Below are positions 1 through 7,539 of a stretch of 64,000 nucleotides of DNA, piece after piece. Position 1 is the first letter of the stretch, and every line of letters starts with the position of its first letter. Location: assembly GCF_026686735.1 (NCBI RefSeq), contig NZ_CP113432.1, positions 2,469,001-2,533,000 of the forward strand. Direction: 5' to 3'. A program made the translations under genes and the position numbers. This DNA comes from Pseudomonas triclosanedens (GTDB lineage: Bacteria > Pseudomonadota > Gammaproteobacteria > Pseudomonadales > Pseudomonadaceae). The notes below the pieces were generated by a model. The model did no database searches. It was not told where the DNA came from and was given only the letters and a program-made list of their open reading frames with translations.

Positions 1-163
1 TCTTGTCGCTTTCGCCGCGTTCGATGTAGCCGGGCCAGGCGATGATATCGAGGGCGCCTTCGGGTTGGCCCAGTTGCTTGAGCGCCTCGGCGGCCTGGAG
101 AGAGGCGCTGCATAGCAGGCTGACGCTGGCGAAGGCCAGCGCCGCGAATTTCATTGATGACAT
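1..163 (-). CDS. ABC transporter periplasmic binding protein, polyamine (PotD) type, N-terminal part
   Basis: Only the first 54 codons lie in the window; the gene continues past base 1. The start ATG (complement of 161-163) has an AGGAG seven bases upstream; a second in-frame ATG is three codons further in. The N-terminus is a signal peptide (Met-rich start, hydrophobic core, cleavage near LQAAEA). The mature part begins with a segment containing DIIAWPGYIERGE, typical of PotD/PotF-like spermidine/putrescine binding proteins. The substrate cannot be told from this fragment. Confidence 0.8.
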   Translation of the reverse strand, partial: MSSMKFAALAFASVSLLCSASLQAAEALKQLGQPEGALDIIAWPGYIERGESDK

Positions 164-489
164 GGGACGACTCCTGTTGTTCTAGGTTCTTGGAGCCTCT
201 GCGGCCGAACCGCGCCGAAAGTTGGCACCCAGTTGACAGCAGCGCGCCCAACTCCGAAGGGCACGCTCTTGCAGCGTAGTTCTGGCCCCAGTGGCTGACA
301 AGAACGCCTCCCGGCGCCTTACGGCCCCAAACGGGGCGTGCTGCGGGAGCGAGCCTTGCGTTGCGCACCAATCGGGTGCGCGGTCTTTCGTGGCGTATCG
401 CAAGCCATTGAAAAATGAGGGAACAGGCCCCTGGCACGGGGCTTGCCACGACTTCTTTGCCGAGCACGAGCGGCCGCAAGGAGTTCAGG
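164..489. other. Divergent intergenic region with two short hairpins
   Basis: No gene is convincing here; the short ORFs are GC-driven. Two perfect inverted repeats are visible: GCCCC/GGGGC (324-328, 333-337) and GCGCACC/GGTGCGC (363-369, 375-381, five-base loop). Neither is followed by a T-run on either strand, so they are not classic terminators. The region must carry the promoters of the binding-protein gene (minus) and of the ATP-grasp operon (plus), but I cannot pinpoint them. Confidence 0.4.
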
Positions 490-1899
490 ATGGCACGGGT
501 TTTCTATGATGAGATGCACGACGCCACCGGCGTCTGCCGACCCCATTACAGCGGCTTTGCCCGCTGGCTGGCGGACATGCCCGCGGAGCAGTTGCAACAG
601 CGCCGCCGAGAGGCCGACCTGCTGTTCTACCGCGCAGGCATCACCTTTACCCTGTACGGCGATGATCAGGGCACCGAGCGCCTGATTCCCTTCGACACCA
701 TCCCGCGCAGCATTCCCGCCAGCGAGTGGAAGATCATCGAGGCCGGGTGCATCCAGCGGGTGCAGGCGCTCAACCTGTTCCTCGCCGATCTCTACCACGA
801 CCAGCTCATCCTCAAGGAAGGCCTGATCCCGCCCGAGCAGGTGCTGGCCAACGACCAGTACCAACTGGCGATGCAGGGGCTGGACGTGCCCGGCAATGTC
901 TACGCGCATATCGCCGGCGTCGACCTGGTGCGAGATGGCAACGGCGCGTACTACGTGCTGGAGGACAACCTGCGAACCCCCAGCGGCGTCTCCTACATGC
1001 TGGAGAACCGCAAGATGATGATGCGCCTGTTCCCCGAGCTGTTCGGCGGCCAGCGCGTGGCGCCCATCGATCACTATCCGAACCTGCTGCTCGACACTCT
1101 GCGCCAGGCCAGCGAGGTGGAGCAGCCCAACGTCGTGGTGCTCACGCCGGGGCGCTTCAACAGCGCGTACTTCGAGCACGCCTTCCTGGCCCGCGAGATG
1201 GGCGTGGAGCTGGTGGAGGGCGCCGACCTGTTCGTCCGCGACGAGCGCGTCTACATGCGCACCACCGCCGGGCCGCAGCAGGTCGATGTGATCTATCGGC
1301 GGATCGACGACGACTTCCTCGACCCGCTGGCCTTCAACCCCGACTCCATGCTCGGTGTGCCCGGCCTGCTGGCGGCATACCGCGCCGGCAGCGTGGTGCT
1401 GGCCAATGCCATCGGCACCGGCGTGGCCGATGACAAGTCGGTGTATCCCTATGTGCCGGAAATGATCCGCTTCTACCTGGACGAGGAGCCCATCCTGCAC
1501 AACGTGCCGACCTGGCAGTGCCGCCGGCCGCAGGACCTGTCCCATGTACTGGCGCACCTGCCGGAACTGGTGGTCAAGGAAGCCCAGGGCTCCGGCGGTT
1601 ACGGCATGCTGGTGGGGCCGGCGGCGACCACCGCGGAGATCGAGGCCTTTCGCGCCCGCCTGATCGCGCGGCCGGAAGCCTACATCGCGCAGCCGACCCT
1701 GAGCCTGTCCACCTGCCCGATCTTCGTCGACAGCGGCATCGCCCCGCGTCATATCGACCTGCGCCCCTTTGTGCTGTCCGCGCCGGAGAACACCCGCCTC
1801 GTGCCGGGCGGGCTGACACGTGTGGCGCTGCGCGAAGGTTCGCTGGTCGTGAACTCGTCCCAGGGCGGCGGCACCAAGGACACCTGGGTAGTGGAGTAA
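490..1899 (+). CDS. Circularly permuted ATP-grasp type 2 protein (COG2308), predicted peptide/amide ligase
   Basis: 469 aa, full length for the circularly permuted ATP-grasp family. The start is ATG 490, preceded by AAGGAG at 478-483; a longer ORF start at 415 lacks an SD and adds non-conserved residues. Family landmarks include [17 protein letters not shown] (about residues 158-174) and [11 protein letters not shown] (about 365-375). The family is predicted to form amide bonds using ATP. It is followed by the alpha-E, transglutaminase-like and Anbu genes, the conserved set in which this family is usually found. The substrate is unknown. Confidence 0.9.
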   Translation: MARVFYDEMHDATGVCRPHYSGFARWLADMPAEQLQQRRREADLLFYRAGITFTLYGDDQGTERLIPFDTIPRSIPASEWKIIEAGCIQRVQALNLFLADLYHDQLILKEGLIPPEQVLANDQYQLAMQGLDVPGNVYAHIAGVDLVRDGNGAYYVLEDNLRTPSGVSYMLENRKMMMRLFPELFGGQRVAPIDHYPNLLLDTLRQASEVEQPNVVVLTPGRFNSAYFEHAFLAREMGVELVEGADLFVRDERVYMRTTAGPQQVDVIYRRIDDDFLDPLAFNPDSMLGVPGLLAAYRAGSVVLANAIGTGVADDKSVYPYVPEMIRFYLDEEPILHNVPTWQCRRPQDLSHVLAHLPELVVKEAQGSGGYGMLVGPAATTAEIEAFRARLIARPEAYIAQPTLSLSTCPIFVDSGIAPRHIDLRPFVLSAPENTRLVPGGLTRVALREGSLVVNSSQGGGTKDTWVVE

Positions 1900-1967
1900 G
1901 CGATGCGCCCTCACCGTCACCCGCTGCGCCCCGAAAGACGCAAGGCAAGGAGGAGAAGGAGGTTGCG

Positions 1968-2141
1968 ATGAATGCCGATGAAACAGGGGTTTTGCCAGCT
2001 CGCGCGGGTACAGCCCTGCGGGTTGGCGCTGTGAGCCTGCCATGTGTCGTCGCGGAACCGGATGAGGGCGCGGCCATCACCGGTGTCCCGCGTCTGGTCT
2101 GGCAGGTCCCCATTACCAACGTGGTTCGCCATCAACTGTAA
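1968..2141 (+). CDS. Possible small protein within the Anbu operon (57 aa)
   Basis: A 57-codon ORF fills most of the 256-base gap between the ATP-grasp and alpha-E genes. It is preceded by an excellent SD (AAGGAGG within 1957-1963) at good spacing, and its stop lies 14 bases before the chosen alpha-E start, as in a translationally coupled operon. Against it, third-position GC (about 60 percent by eye) is lower than in the flanking genes, and I recognise no domain. The product would be soluble, without a signal peptide or membrane segment. It may be real, or the SD may belong to a decayed leader. Confidence 0.4.
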   Translation: MNADETGVLPARAGTALRVGAVSLPCVVAEPDEGAAITGVPRLVWQVPITNVVRHQL

Positions 2142-2155
2142 GGATGCACCGCACC

Positions 2156-3106
2156 ATGCTCAGCAGAACCGCTTCCGACCTCTACTGGATGTCCCGTTAC
2201 CTGGAGCGTGCCGAGAATCTCGCGCGGATGCTCGACGTCAGCTATTCGCTATCGCTGATGCCACAGGATGGCCGCGGCGATGGCCTCGAAGAACTGGCCA
2301 TGCCGCTGCTCATCACCGGTACGCTGGATGCCTACCTGGCACGCCACGGCGAACTGCACGCCGAACGCCTGCTCAACTTCTTCGCCCTCGACGCGCAGAA
2401 CCCGGCGAGTATCTATTGCTGCCTTGGCACCGCCCGTGCCTGCGCGCATGCGGTACGCGGCCGGATCACCACCGACATGTGGGAAAACATCAACGCCACC
2501 TGGCTGGAAATGCGCGACATCGCCAGCCAGGGCCTGCTGCGCTACGGCATCAGCCACTTCTGCGAATGGGTGAAGGACCGCTCGCACCTGTTCCGTGGCG
2601 CCACCTTCGGCACCAGCATGCGTAACGACGCGTTCCACTTCATCCGCCTGGGTACCTACATCGAGCGGGCCGACAATACCCTGCGCCTGCTCGACGCGCG
2701 CAACCGGGTGCTGGGCGAGCGCAGCGAAGGGCCCGCAGACGGCTCCGCGCGCGGCTACTACCAATGGAGCGCGCTGCTGCGGGCGCTGTCTGCGTTCGAG
2801 GGCTACACCGAGCTTTACCGCGACGCCCTCAACGCGCGGAACATCGCCGAGCTGCTGTTGCTCCGCGAGGACGTGCCGCGCTCGTTGCTGGCCTGCGCCG
2901 AGGAACTGCGCCAGATCCTCGCCAGCTTGCCCGGCGCCAATGGCCGCCCGGCACAGCGCCTGGCTTCCGAACTGGAGGCACGGGTGCGCTACACCGGCAT
3001 CGACGAAGTGCTCGATGCCGGCCTGCATGACTGGATCACCGACCACATCGCGCGGGTCCGCCAGCTCGCCAACGCCATTCACAGCTCGTACCTGGAGGCT
3101 GCATGA
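2156..3106 (+). CDS. Alpha-E domain protein (COG2307)
   Basis: 316 aa from ATG 2156 (MLSRTASDLYWMSRYLERAE), the usual start of the alpha-E family. An in-frame ATG at 2144 directly abuts the AAGGA (2140-2144), so the later start, at 11-base spacing, fits better. The protein is mostly helical, with the conserved N-terminal YLERAENLARML segment and an internal repeat-like FIRLGTYIERADNTLRLLD. The family has no known catalysis. It always travels with the permuted ATP-grasp and transglutaminase-like proteins and is thought to be an accessory or scaffold. The stop overlaps the next ATG (ATGA), indicating coupling. Confidence 0.88.
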   Translation: MLSRTASDLYWMSRYLERAENLARMLDVSYSLSLMPQDGRGDGLEELAMPLLITGTLDAYLARHGELHAERLLNFFALDAQNPASIYCCLGTARACAHAVRGRITTDMWENINATWLEMRDIASQGLLRYGISHFCEWVKDRSHLFRGATFGTSMRNDAFHFIRLGTYIERADNTLRLLDARNRVLGERSEGPADGSARGYYQWSALLRALSAFEGYTELYRDALNARNIAELLLLREDVPRSLLACAEELRQILASLPGANGRPAQRLASELEARVRYTGIDEVLDAGLHDWITDHIARVRQLANAIHSSYLEAA

Positions 3107-3912
3107 AACTCTCCATTCGCCATGACACCACTTACCGTTACGAAGACCAGGTGCGCGCCAGCATCCAGTACCTGCGCCTCACCCCGCAGGAAAGCGAACG
3201 TCAGCACGTGCTCGACTGGCAACTGCGGCTGCCGCGTCCGGCACATCCGCAGCGCGACGCCTACGGCAATATCCTCCACGTGCTGACCCTGGACGAACCC
3301 CACGAAGCCATTGCCATCGCTGCCCACGGCCATGTGGAAATCGATGTGGAGAGCGAGCGCGAGCATGATCATCTCTCGCCGCTGCCGTTCCTGCGCAGCA
3401 CCCGCTTGACCCAGGCCGATGGTGCGTTACAGGAGTTCGCCCGCGCGCAGTGCGCCGAGCGGCGCGACCGCAAGGCCATGATCCGCCTGATGCAGGCGCT
3501 GAACGAGCGCATTGCCTACGTGCCCGGCTCGACCCAGGTGGACAGCACCGCCGCCGAAGCCTTTGCCGCGGGGCAGGGCGTCTGTCAGGACCATGCCCAT
3601 GCTTTCCTGGCCTGCCTGCGTTATCTGGGGGTGCCGGCGCGCTATGTCTCCGGTTACCTCTACACCGATATCGAGGAGCACCTGGCCAGCCACGCCTGGG
3701 CCGAGGCCTGGCTGGATGACGCCTGGTACAGCTTCGACGTGACCAACGTGCTGGAGCGTCCCGAACGGCACCTGAAGCTGGCGGTGGGCCTGGACTACCT
3801 GGATGCCTGCCCGGTACGCGGCATGCGCCGTGGCGGCGGCGGGGAACAGATGCACGCCCGTGTCACCGTGGCGCCGGGGCATCTGCAACAGGCGCAGCAG
3901 GCCCAGCAGTGA
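3103..3912 (+). CDS. Transglutaminase-like cysteine protein (COG1305)
   Basis: 269 aa. N-terminal transglutaminase beta region (about 1-90), then a transglutaminase/peptidase core with an intact triad: Cys161 in GVCQDHAHAF, His197 in SHAWAEAW and Asp212 in SFDVTN. No signal peptide, so cytoplasmic. It could hydrolyse or exchange the amide bonds made by the ATP-grasp protein. The gene overlaps the alpha-E stop by four bases and ends 79 bases before the Anbu gene. The C-terminus is Gln/Ala-rich (QQAQQAQQ). Confidence 0.9.
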   Translation: MKLSIRHDTTYRYEDQVRASIQYLRLTPQESERQHVLDWQLRLPRPAHPQRDAYGNILHVLTLDEPHEAIAIAAHGHVEIDVESEREHDHLSPLPFLRSTRLTQADGALQEFARAQCAERRDRKAMIRLMQALNERIAYVPGSTQVDSTAAEAFAAGQGVCQDHAHAFLACLRYLGVPARYVSGYLYTDIEEHLASHAWAEAWLDDAWYSFDVTNVLERPERHLKLAVGLDYLDACPVRGMRRGGGGEQMHARVTVAPGHLQQAQQAQQ

Positions 3913-3991
3913 GCGATGCGCAAGGCGCGCATGGTGCAAGCGCTGGCGCCGGCATAAGATCGGTGCCAGCTTCCGCCGCTTCGAGAACCCT

Positions 3992-4726
3992 ATGACCTAC
4001 TGCGTCGCCATGAACCTGGCCCAGGGCCTGGTCTTCGTCTCCGACTCGCGCACCAATGCCGGGGTCGACAACATCGCCACCTTTCGCAAGCTGCATATCT
4101 TCGGCACGCCGGGCGAACGCCTGGTAGTGGTACAGAGCGCCGGCAACCTGGCCACCTCGCAGTCGGTGATCAGTCTGCTGCGGCACCGCATGGGCAGCGA
4201 GGAAGCCAATCTCGGTGCGGTGGAGAATCTCTTCGAAGCCGCTCGCCTGGTGGGCGGGACGTTGCAGGAGGTGGTGGAGCACGACGTCGGCAATGGCCAG
4301 GGGCAGGGCGTGGACCTGGGCTGCTCGTTCCTGGTAGGCGGGCAGATCGGCCAGGAGATCCCACGGCTGTTCAACATCTACCCGCAGGGCAATTTCATCG
4401 AATCCACCCGCGATACGCCGTATTTCCAGATCGGCGAGAGCAAGTACGGCAAGCCGATCATCGACCGCGCCATGAGCTATGCGACTCCGCTGGAGCAGGC
4501 GTTGCGCTGCGCGCTGATCAGCTTCGACTCGACCATCCGCAGCAATCTCTCGGTGGGCATGCCGCTGGACCTGCTGGTGTACCGCGCCGGCAGCCTGGAG
4601 GTGCCGGCAGGCTTCCGCGTGCAGGAAGGCGATGCGTACTTCGAGGGCATACGCAACCAGTGGGGCACGGGTTTGCGCCAGCTATTGAGCGAACTGCCGG
4701 CACCGCCGGGGGACTACTGGTACTGA
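3992..4726 (+). CDS. Anbu: proteasome-related N-terminal-threonine hydrolase
   Basis: 244 aa. The gene begins MTYCVAMNLAQG, so removal of Met exposes Thr1. Numbering from that Thr, Asp17 (SDSR) and Lys32 (FRKL) are present, the Thr1/Asp17/Lys catalytic set of proteasome beta subunits. The sequence matches the Anbu (ancestral beta subunit) family, known from P. aeruginosa and other proteobacteria and reported to form open helical ring-like assemblies; the substrate is unknown. The start is fixed by the need for Thr2, although the SD is weak. Last gene of the ATP-grasp/alpha-E/transglutaminase operon. Confidence 0.9.
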   Translation: MTYCVAMNLAQGLVFVSDSRTNAGVDNIATFRKLHIFGTPGERLVVVQSAGNLATSQSVISLLRHRMGSEEANLGAVENLFEAARLVGGTLQEVVEHDVGNGQGQGVDLGCSFLVGGQIGQEIPRLFNIYPQGNFIESTRDTPYFQIGESKYGKPIIDRAMSYATPLEQALRCALISFDSTIRSNLSVGMPLDLLVYRAGSLEVPAGFRVQEGDAYFEGIRNQWGTGLRQLLSELPAPPGDYWY

Positions 4727-4848
4727 ACGCCGGCCCTTGGAGGCGGTGCTTTCCGCCGGACTCTTGCCGTCGGCCGGCCACAGGATGGGGCGCAGCACGG
4801 CAGAGGGGAGCGTTCCGCTCTACGCCAGCCTGCGAAAGCGACAGGCTT

Positions 4849-5652
4849 TCACCCGCCAGCCTTCACCTTGCGACCCGCCATGTGCTTCAGGTAGGCGACG
4901 ATCTGGTCCAGCTCCCCGTCGCTGATCACATCCGCAGCGAACCCCTTCATCCGCGCTTCCGGCCAGTGCCGCAGGCTCTGCGGGTCGCGGATGTATTGCT
5001 TGAGGTAGCCGGCGGTGAAGTATTCGGTCGGGTTGTGCGGGATGTTCAGGTCCGGGCCGAACTGCGAATCGCCGGCTCCGTTCAGGCGGTGGCAGGCCAG
5101 GCAGTTCTTCTGGAACTGGGCGAAGCCGTCCTGCACCTGGCGCGGTGCGTTGCCTGCGGGCAGCAGCGCCGGGAAGCGCTCGGCCAACGGCTTGAGGTAG
5201 CGGATGCTGGCGACCTGGAACGGCCACTGTTCGGGGCCGATGCCGGCGGCCTTTGGATCGCTCCAGACCAGGTAGAACGGGCCCGCCGACGGTTTACCGT
5301 CGCCCAGCTTCGGCCAGGGCTTGCCGGATTCCTCGATGGCCAGCCAGGCGCGCGAGCCTTCGGTTGCCAGCAGCGGCGCAGCCGGCAGCTCGGCGGCGAA
5401 GCCATCCAGCGCCACCGCTTGCAGGTGATCGGCCGGCTTCACGCCGTCGAGCAATGCCGCCAACGGCAGCGCGCGGTAGCGCATGGTGCGGTTGTAGGAG
5501 ACATCGGCAGGGATTTCGATGTCGCGCACCTGCGGGTTGGCCAGCAGTTCTTCACTGGTCAGACTGCGTGTGCCGGCCGGCAGTTCGAGAGTGAGCGTGG
5601 CGGCGAAAGCCGCGGGGCAGAGCAGGAGCAACATCAGCAGCGACGCGCGCAT
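4849..5652 (-). CDS. Secreted mono-haem c-type cytochrome with N-terminal molybdopterin-oxidoreductase-like region
   Basis: 267 aa with a signal peptide (MRASLLMLLLLCPAAFA). Residues 20-160 resemble the pterin-binding-like fold seen before cytochrome domains (SLTSEELLANPQVRDIEIP, FYLVWSDP), without an obvious cofactor Cys. Residues 170-260 form a cytochrome c domain with CLACH at 184-188 and probable axial Met235 (RMKGF). It is periplasmic and probably passes electrons; the partner is unknown. It converges on Anbu with 122 bases between them, and no clear terminator is visible in that gap. Confidence 0.8.
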   Translation of the reverse strand: MRASLLMLLLLCPAAFAATLTLELPAGTRSLTSEELLANPQVRDIEIPADVSYNRTMRYRALPLAALLDGVKPADHLQAVALDGFAAELPAAPLLATEGSRAWLAIEESGKPWPKLGDGKPSAGPFYLVWSDPKAAGIGPEQWPFQVASIRYLKPLAERFPALLPAGNAPRQVQDGFAQFQKNCLACHRLNGAGDSQFGPDLNIPHNPTEYFTAGYLKQYIRDPQSLRHWPEARMKGFAADVISDGELDQIVAYLKHMAGRKVKAGG

Positions 5653-5789
5653 GGTCGGTTCCAGTCAGCGGGATGGCGGCGGAACCATAGCAGAACGCGG
5701 GACGCTCGGTGATGGCTCCCGCGCTGCGTTGACCGTGGCTCGCGGATGGCGGCACGCGGTGCGCAGCGGCGGGATTCCGGGTATTGGCC

Positions 5790-5888
5790 CTAGCCTACCA
5801 GACGACTGAGATTGGGGATGATCAGCACCACCGTGGTGGCGAAGACGATCAGGCTTGCCTGACGCCATTTTCTCGATTGTTGGTCCAT
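5790..5888 (-). CDS. Small single-span membrane protein (32 aa)
   Basis: Product begins MDQQSRKWRQ and ends PNLSRLVG, with one strongly hydrophobic segment (SLIVFATTVVLII) after a basic N-terminus. An SD-like GGAAGG lies five bases before this ATG; an ATG immediately upstream (5889-5891) would add one Met. Too short for most gene callers. It stands alone between the cytochrome gene and the thiolase operon. No family is recognised. A topology of N-in with one span is predicted from the positive-inside rule. Confidence 0.5.
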   Translation of the reverse strand: MDQQSRKWRQASLIVFATTVVLIIPNLSRLVG

Positions 5889-5891
5889 CAT

Positions 5892-6316
5892 GGCCTTCCG
5901 CCTTTTTTGTTGTTGGCACGGCTCTGGTCCGCACTCACGGCCTGTCGGCTGTGGAGCCCGTGCGTTGGCTTCCGACCGCCCCGGCAAAACCCGGCGGCGG
6001 CACTCTTCGCAGTATCTGCCAATTGGAGTCTAAGCCTAGTGCGGCGCGGGCTTAGACTATCTGGAAACAAATCCCGCAGCTCCAGGCATATTCCATCTAT
6101 ATGACCGCGGCGTGACAGCTCTGGCGTGCGAATCGACCGTTTGTCCGGCTGCTCGGGCAGGTGCGTTCCAGAGCTTTCGCGCAGCCTGCCGCCGGTCGGT
6201 GGTTGAGCGTGGCGGTCAATTGCGCTGAGCGCTGCGGTCATTGCCCGTGGCGGCGACGTCGCTAAGGTAGACCGACACGCCACGCCTGCGTGACGACAAT
6301 TCCAAGAGAGAACGCC
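5892..6316. other. 425-base intergenic region upstream of the thiolase operon
   Basis: No credible coding sequence. It holds the upstream region of the small membrane protein (minus) and the presumed promoter and operator of the beta-oxidation operon (plus). The notable structure is a 10-bp perfect inverted repeat at 6027-6058 (separate entry), preceded by a short palindrome CCAATTGG at 6019-6026. I did not find a PsrA-like GAAAC-N4-GTTTC site. Confidence 0.4.
6027..6058. repeat. Perfect 10-bp inverted repeat, candidate operator
   Basis: AGTCTAAGCC (6027-6036) and GGCTTAGACT (6049-6058) are perfect reverse complements separated by 12 bases. There is no T-run after either arm, so an intrinsic terminator is unlikely. 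The dyad lies 258 bases before the thiolase start and 139 bases before the small membrane gene start, so it could be a regulator-binding dyad for either. The binding protein is unknown. Confidence 0.6.
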
Positions 6317-7522
6317 ATGACCGAAGCATTCATTTACGACGCGGTGCGTACGCCCCGCGGCAAGGGCAAGAAGGACGGCGCGCTGTACAGCGTGAAGCCT
6401 GTGAACCTGATGGCCGGCGTGCTGCGTGCGCTGCAGCAGCGCAACCAGCTCGATACCGCGCAGGTCGACGATATCGTTCTGGGCTGCGTGACCCCGGTGG
6501 GTGACCAGGGCTCGGACATCGCCAAGACTGCCGCACTGGTGGCGGATTGGGACGAGCAGGTGGCGGGCGTGCAGATCAACCGCTTCTGCGCTTCGGGCCT
6601 GGAAGCGGTCAACCTGGGCGCGATGAAGGTGCGTTCGGGCTTCGAGGACCTGGTGGTGGTCGGCGGCGTGGAGTCCATGTCCCGCGTGCCGATGGGGTCC
6701 GATGGTGGCGCCTGGGCGCTGGACCCGGAAACCAACCTGCATACCAGCTTCGTCCCGCAGGGTATTGGCGCCGACCTGATCGCCACCCTGGAGGGTTTCA
6801 GCCGCGCCGATGTCGACGCTTTCGCCCTGCGCTCCCAGCAGAAGGCGGCCAAGGCCCGCGCCGAAGGGCTGTTCGCCAGGTCGTTGGTGCCGGTGACCGA
6901 CCAGAACGGCATCGTCCTGCTCGACCATGACGAGTTCATTCGCGCCGAGTCGACCCTCGAGGGTCTTGGCGCGCTCAAGCCCAGCTTCGAAATGATGGGA
7001 CAGATGGGCTTCGACGCCACCGCCCTGCGCAAGTACAGCCATGTCGAGCGCATCGAACACGTGCACACGCCGGGCAACAGCTCCGGCATCGTCGACGGCG
7101 CTACCGCGATGCTTATCGGCTCCGAGGCCAAGGGCCGCGAGCTGGGCCTGAAGCCCCGCGCGCGGATCGTCGCCACGGCGGTGACCAGCACCGACCCGAC
7201 CATCATGCTTACCGGCCCTGCGCCGGCTACCCGCAAGGCGCTGGCCAAGGCCGGGCTGAAGGCCGAGGACATTGACCTCTACGAGGTGAACGAAGCCTTC
7301 GCCTCGGTGGTGATGAAGTTCATGAAGGACATGGGCGTGCCGGAGAGCAAGGTCAACGTGAACGGCGGCTCCATCGCGATGGGGCACCCGCTGGGCGCTA
7401 CCGGCTGCATGATCCTCGGCACCCTGCTCGACGAGCTGGAGCGGCGCAATCTGCGCTACGGCCTGGCCACTCTCTGCGTGGGTGGCGGCATGGGTATCGC
7501 GACGATTATCGAAAGGGTTTGA
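6317..7522 (+). CDS. Acetyl-CoA C-acyltransferase (thiolase, FadA-like)
   Basis: 401 aa thiolase, which cleaves 3-ketoacyl-CoA to acetyl-CoA and a shortened acyl-CoA in the cytoplasm. Active-site Cys91 lies in [13 protein letters not shown], His357 in GHPLGATG and the second Cys387 in the C-terminal CVGGGMGIA. The start at 6317 has AAGAGAG upstream; a longer in-frame start at 6290 adds an unconserved leader. It is followed 17 bases later by the hydratase/dehydrogenase gene, making a complete beta-oxidation pair. Chain-length preference cannot be read from sequence. Confidence 0.93.
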   Translation: MTEAFIYDAVRTPRGKGKKDGALYSVKPVNLMAGVLRALQQRNQLDTAQVDDIVLGCVTPVGDQGSDIAKTAALVADWDEQVAGVQINRFCASGLEAVNLGAMKVRSGFEDLVVVGGVESMSRVPMGSDGGAWALDPETNLHTSFVPQGIGADLIATLEGFSRADVDAFALRSQQKAAKARAEGLFARSLVPVTDQNGIVLLDHDEFIRAESTLEGLGALKPSFEMMGQMGFDATALRKYSHVERIEHVHTPGNSSGIVDGATAMLIGSEAKGRELGLKPRARIVATAVTSTDPTIMLTGPAPATRKALAKAGLKAEDIDLYEVNEAFASVVMKFMKDMGVPESKVNVNGGSIAMGHPLGATGCMILGTLLDELERRNLRYGLATLCVGGGMGIATIIERV

Positions 7523-7539
7523 GGCCGGAGAACAAAAAA

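Noticed and set aside
222..238. Sigma-54-like TTGGCACCCAGTTGACA upstream of the Anbu operon
   Set aside because: The bases ten positions after the GG are AC, not GC, so the -12 element is missing.
319..2043. 574-residue ORF antisense to the ATP-grasp gene
   Set aside because: GC-driven shadow frame with His/Gln/Arg-rich composition and no recognisable domain; the plus strand has a well-formed family protein.
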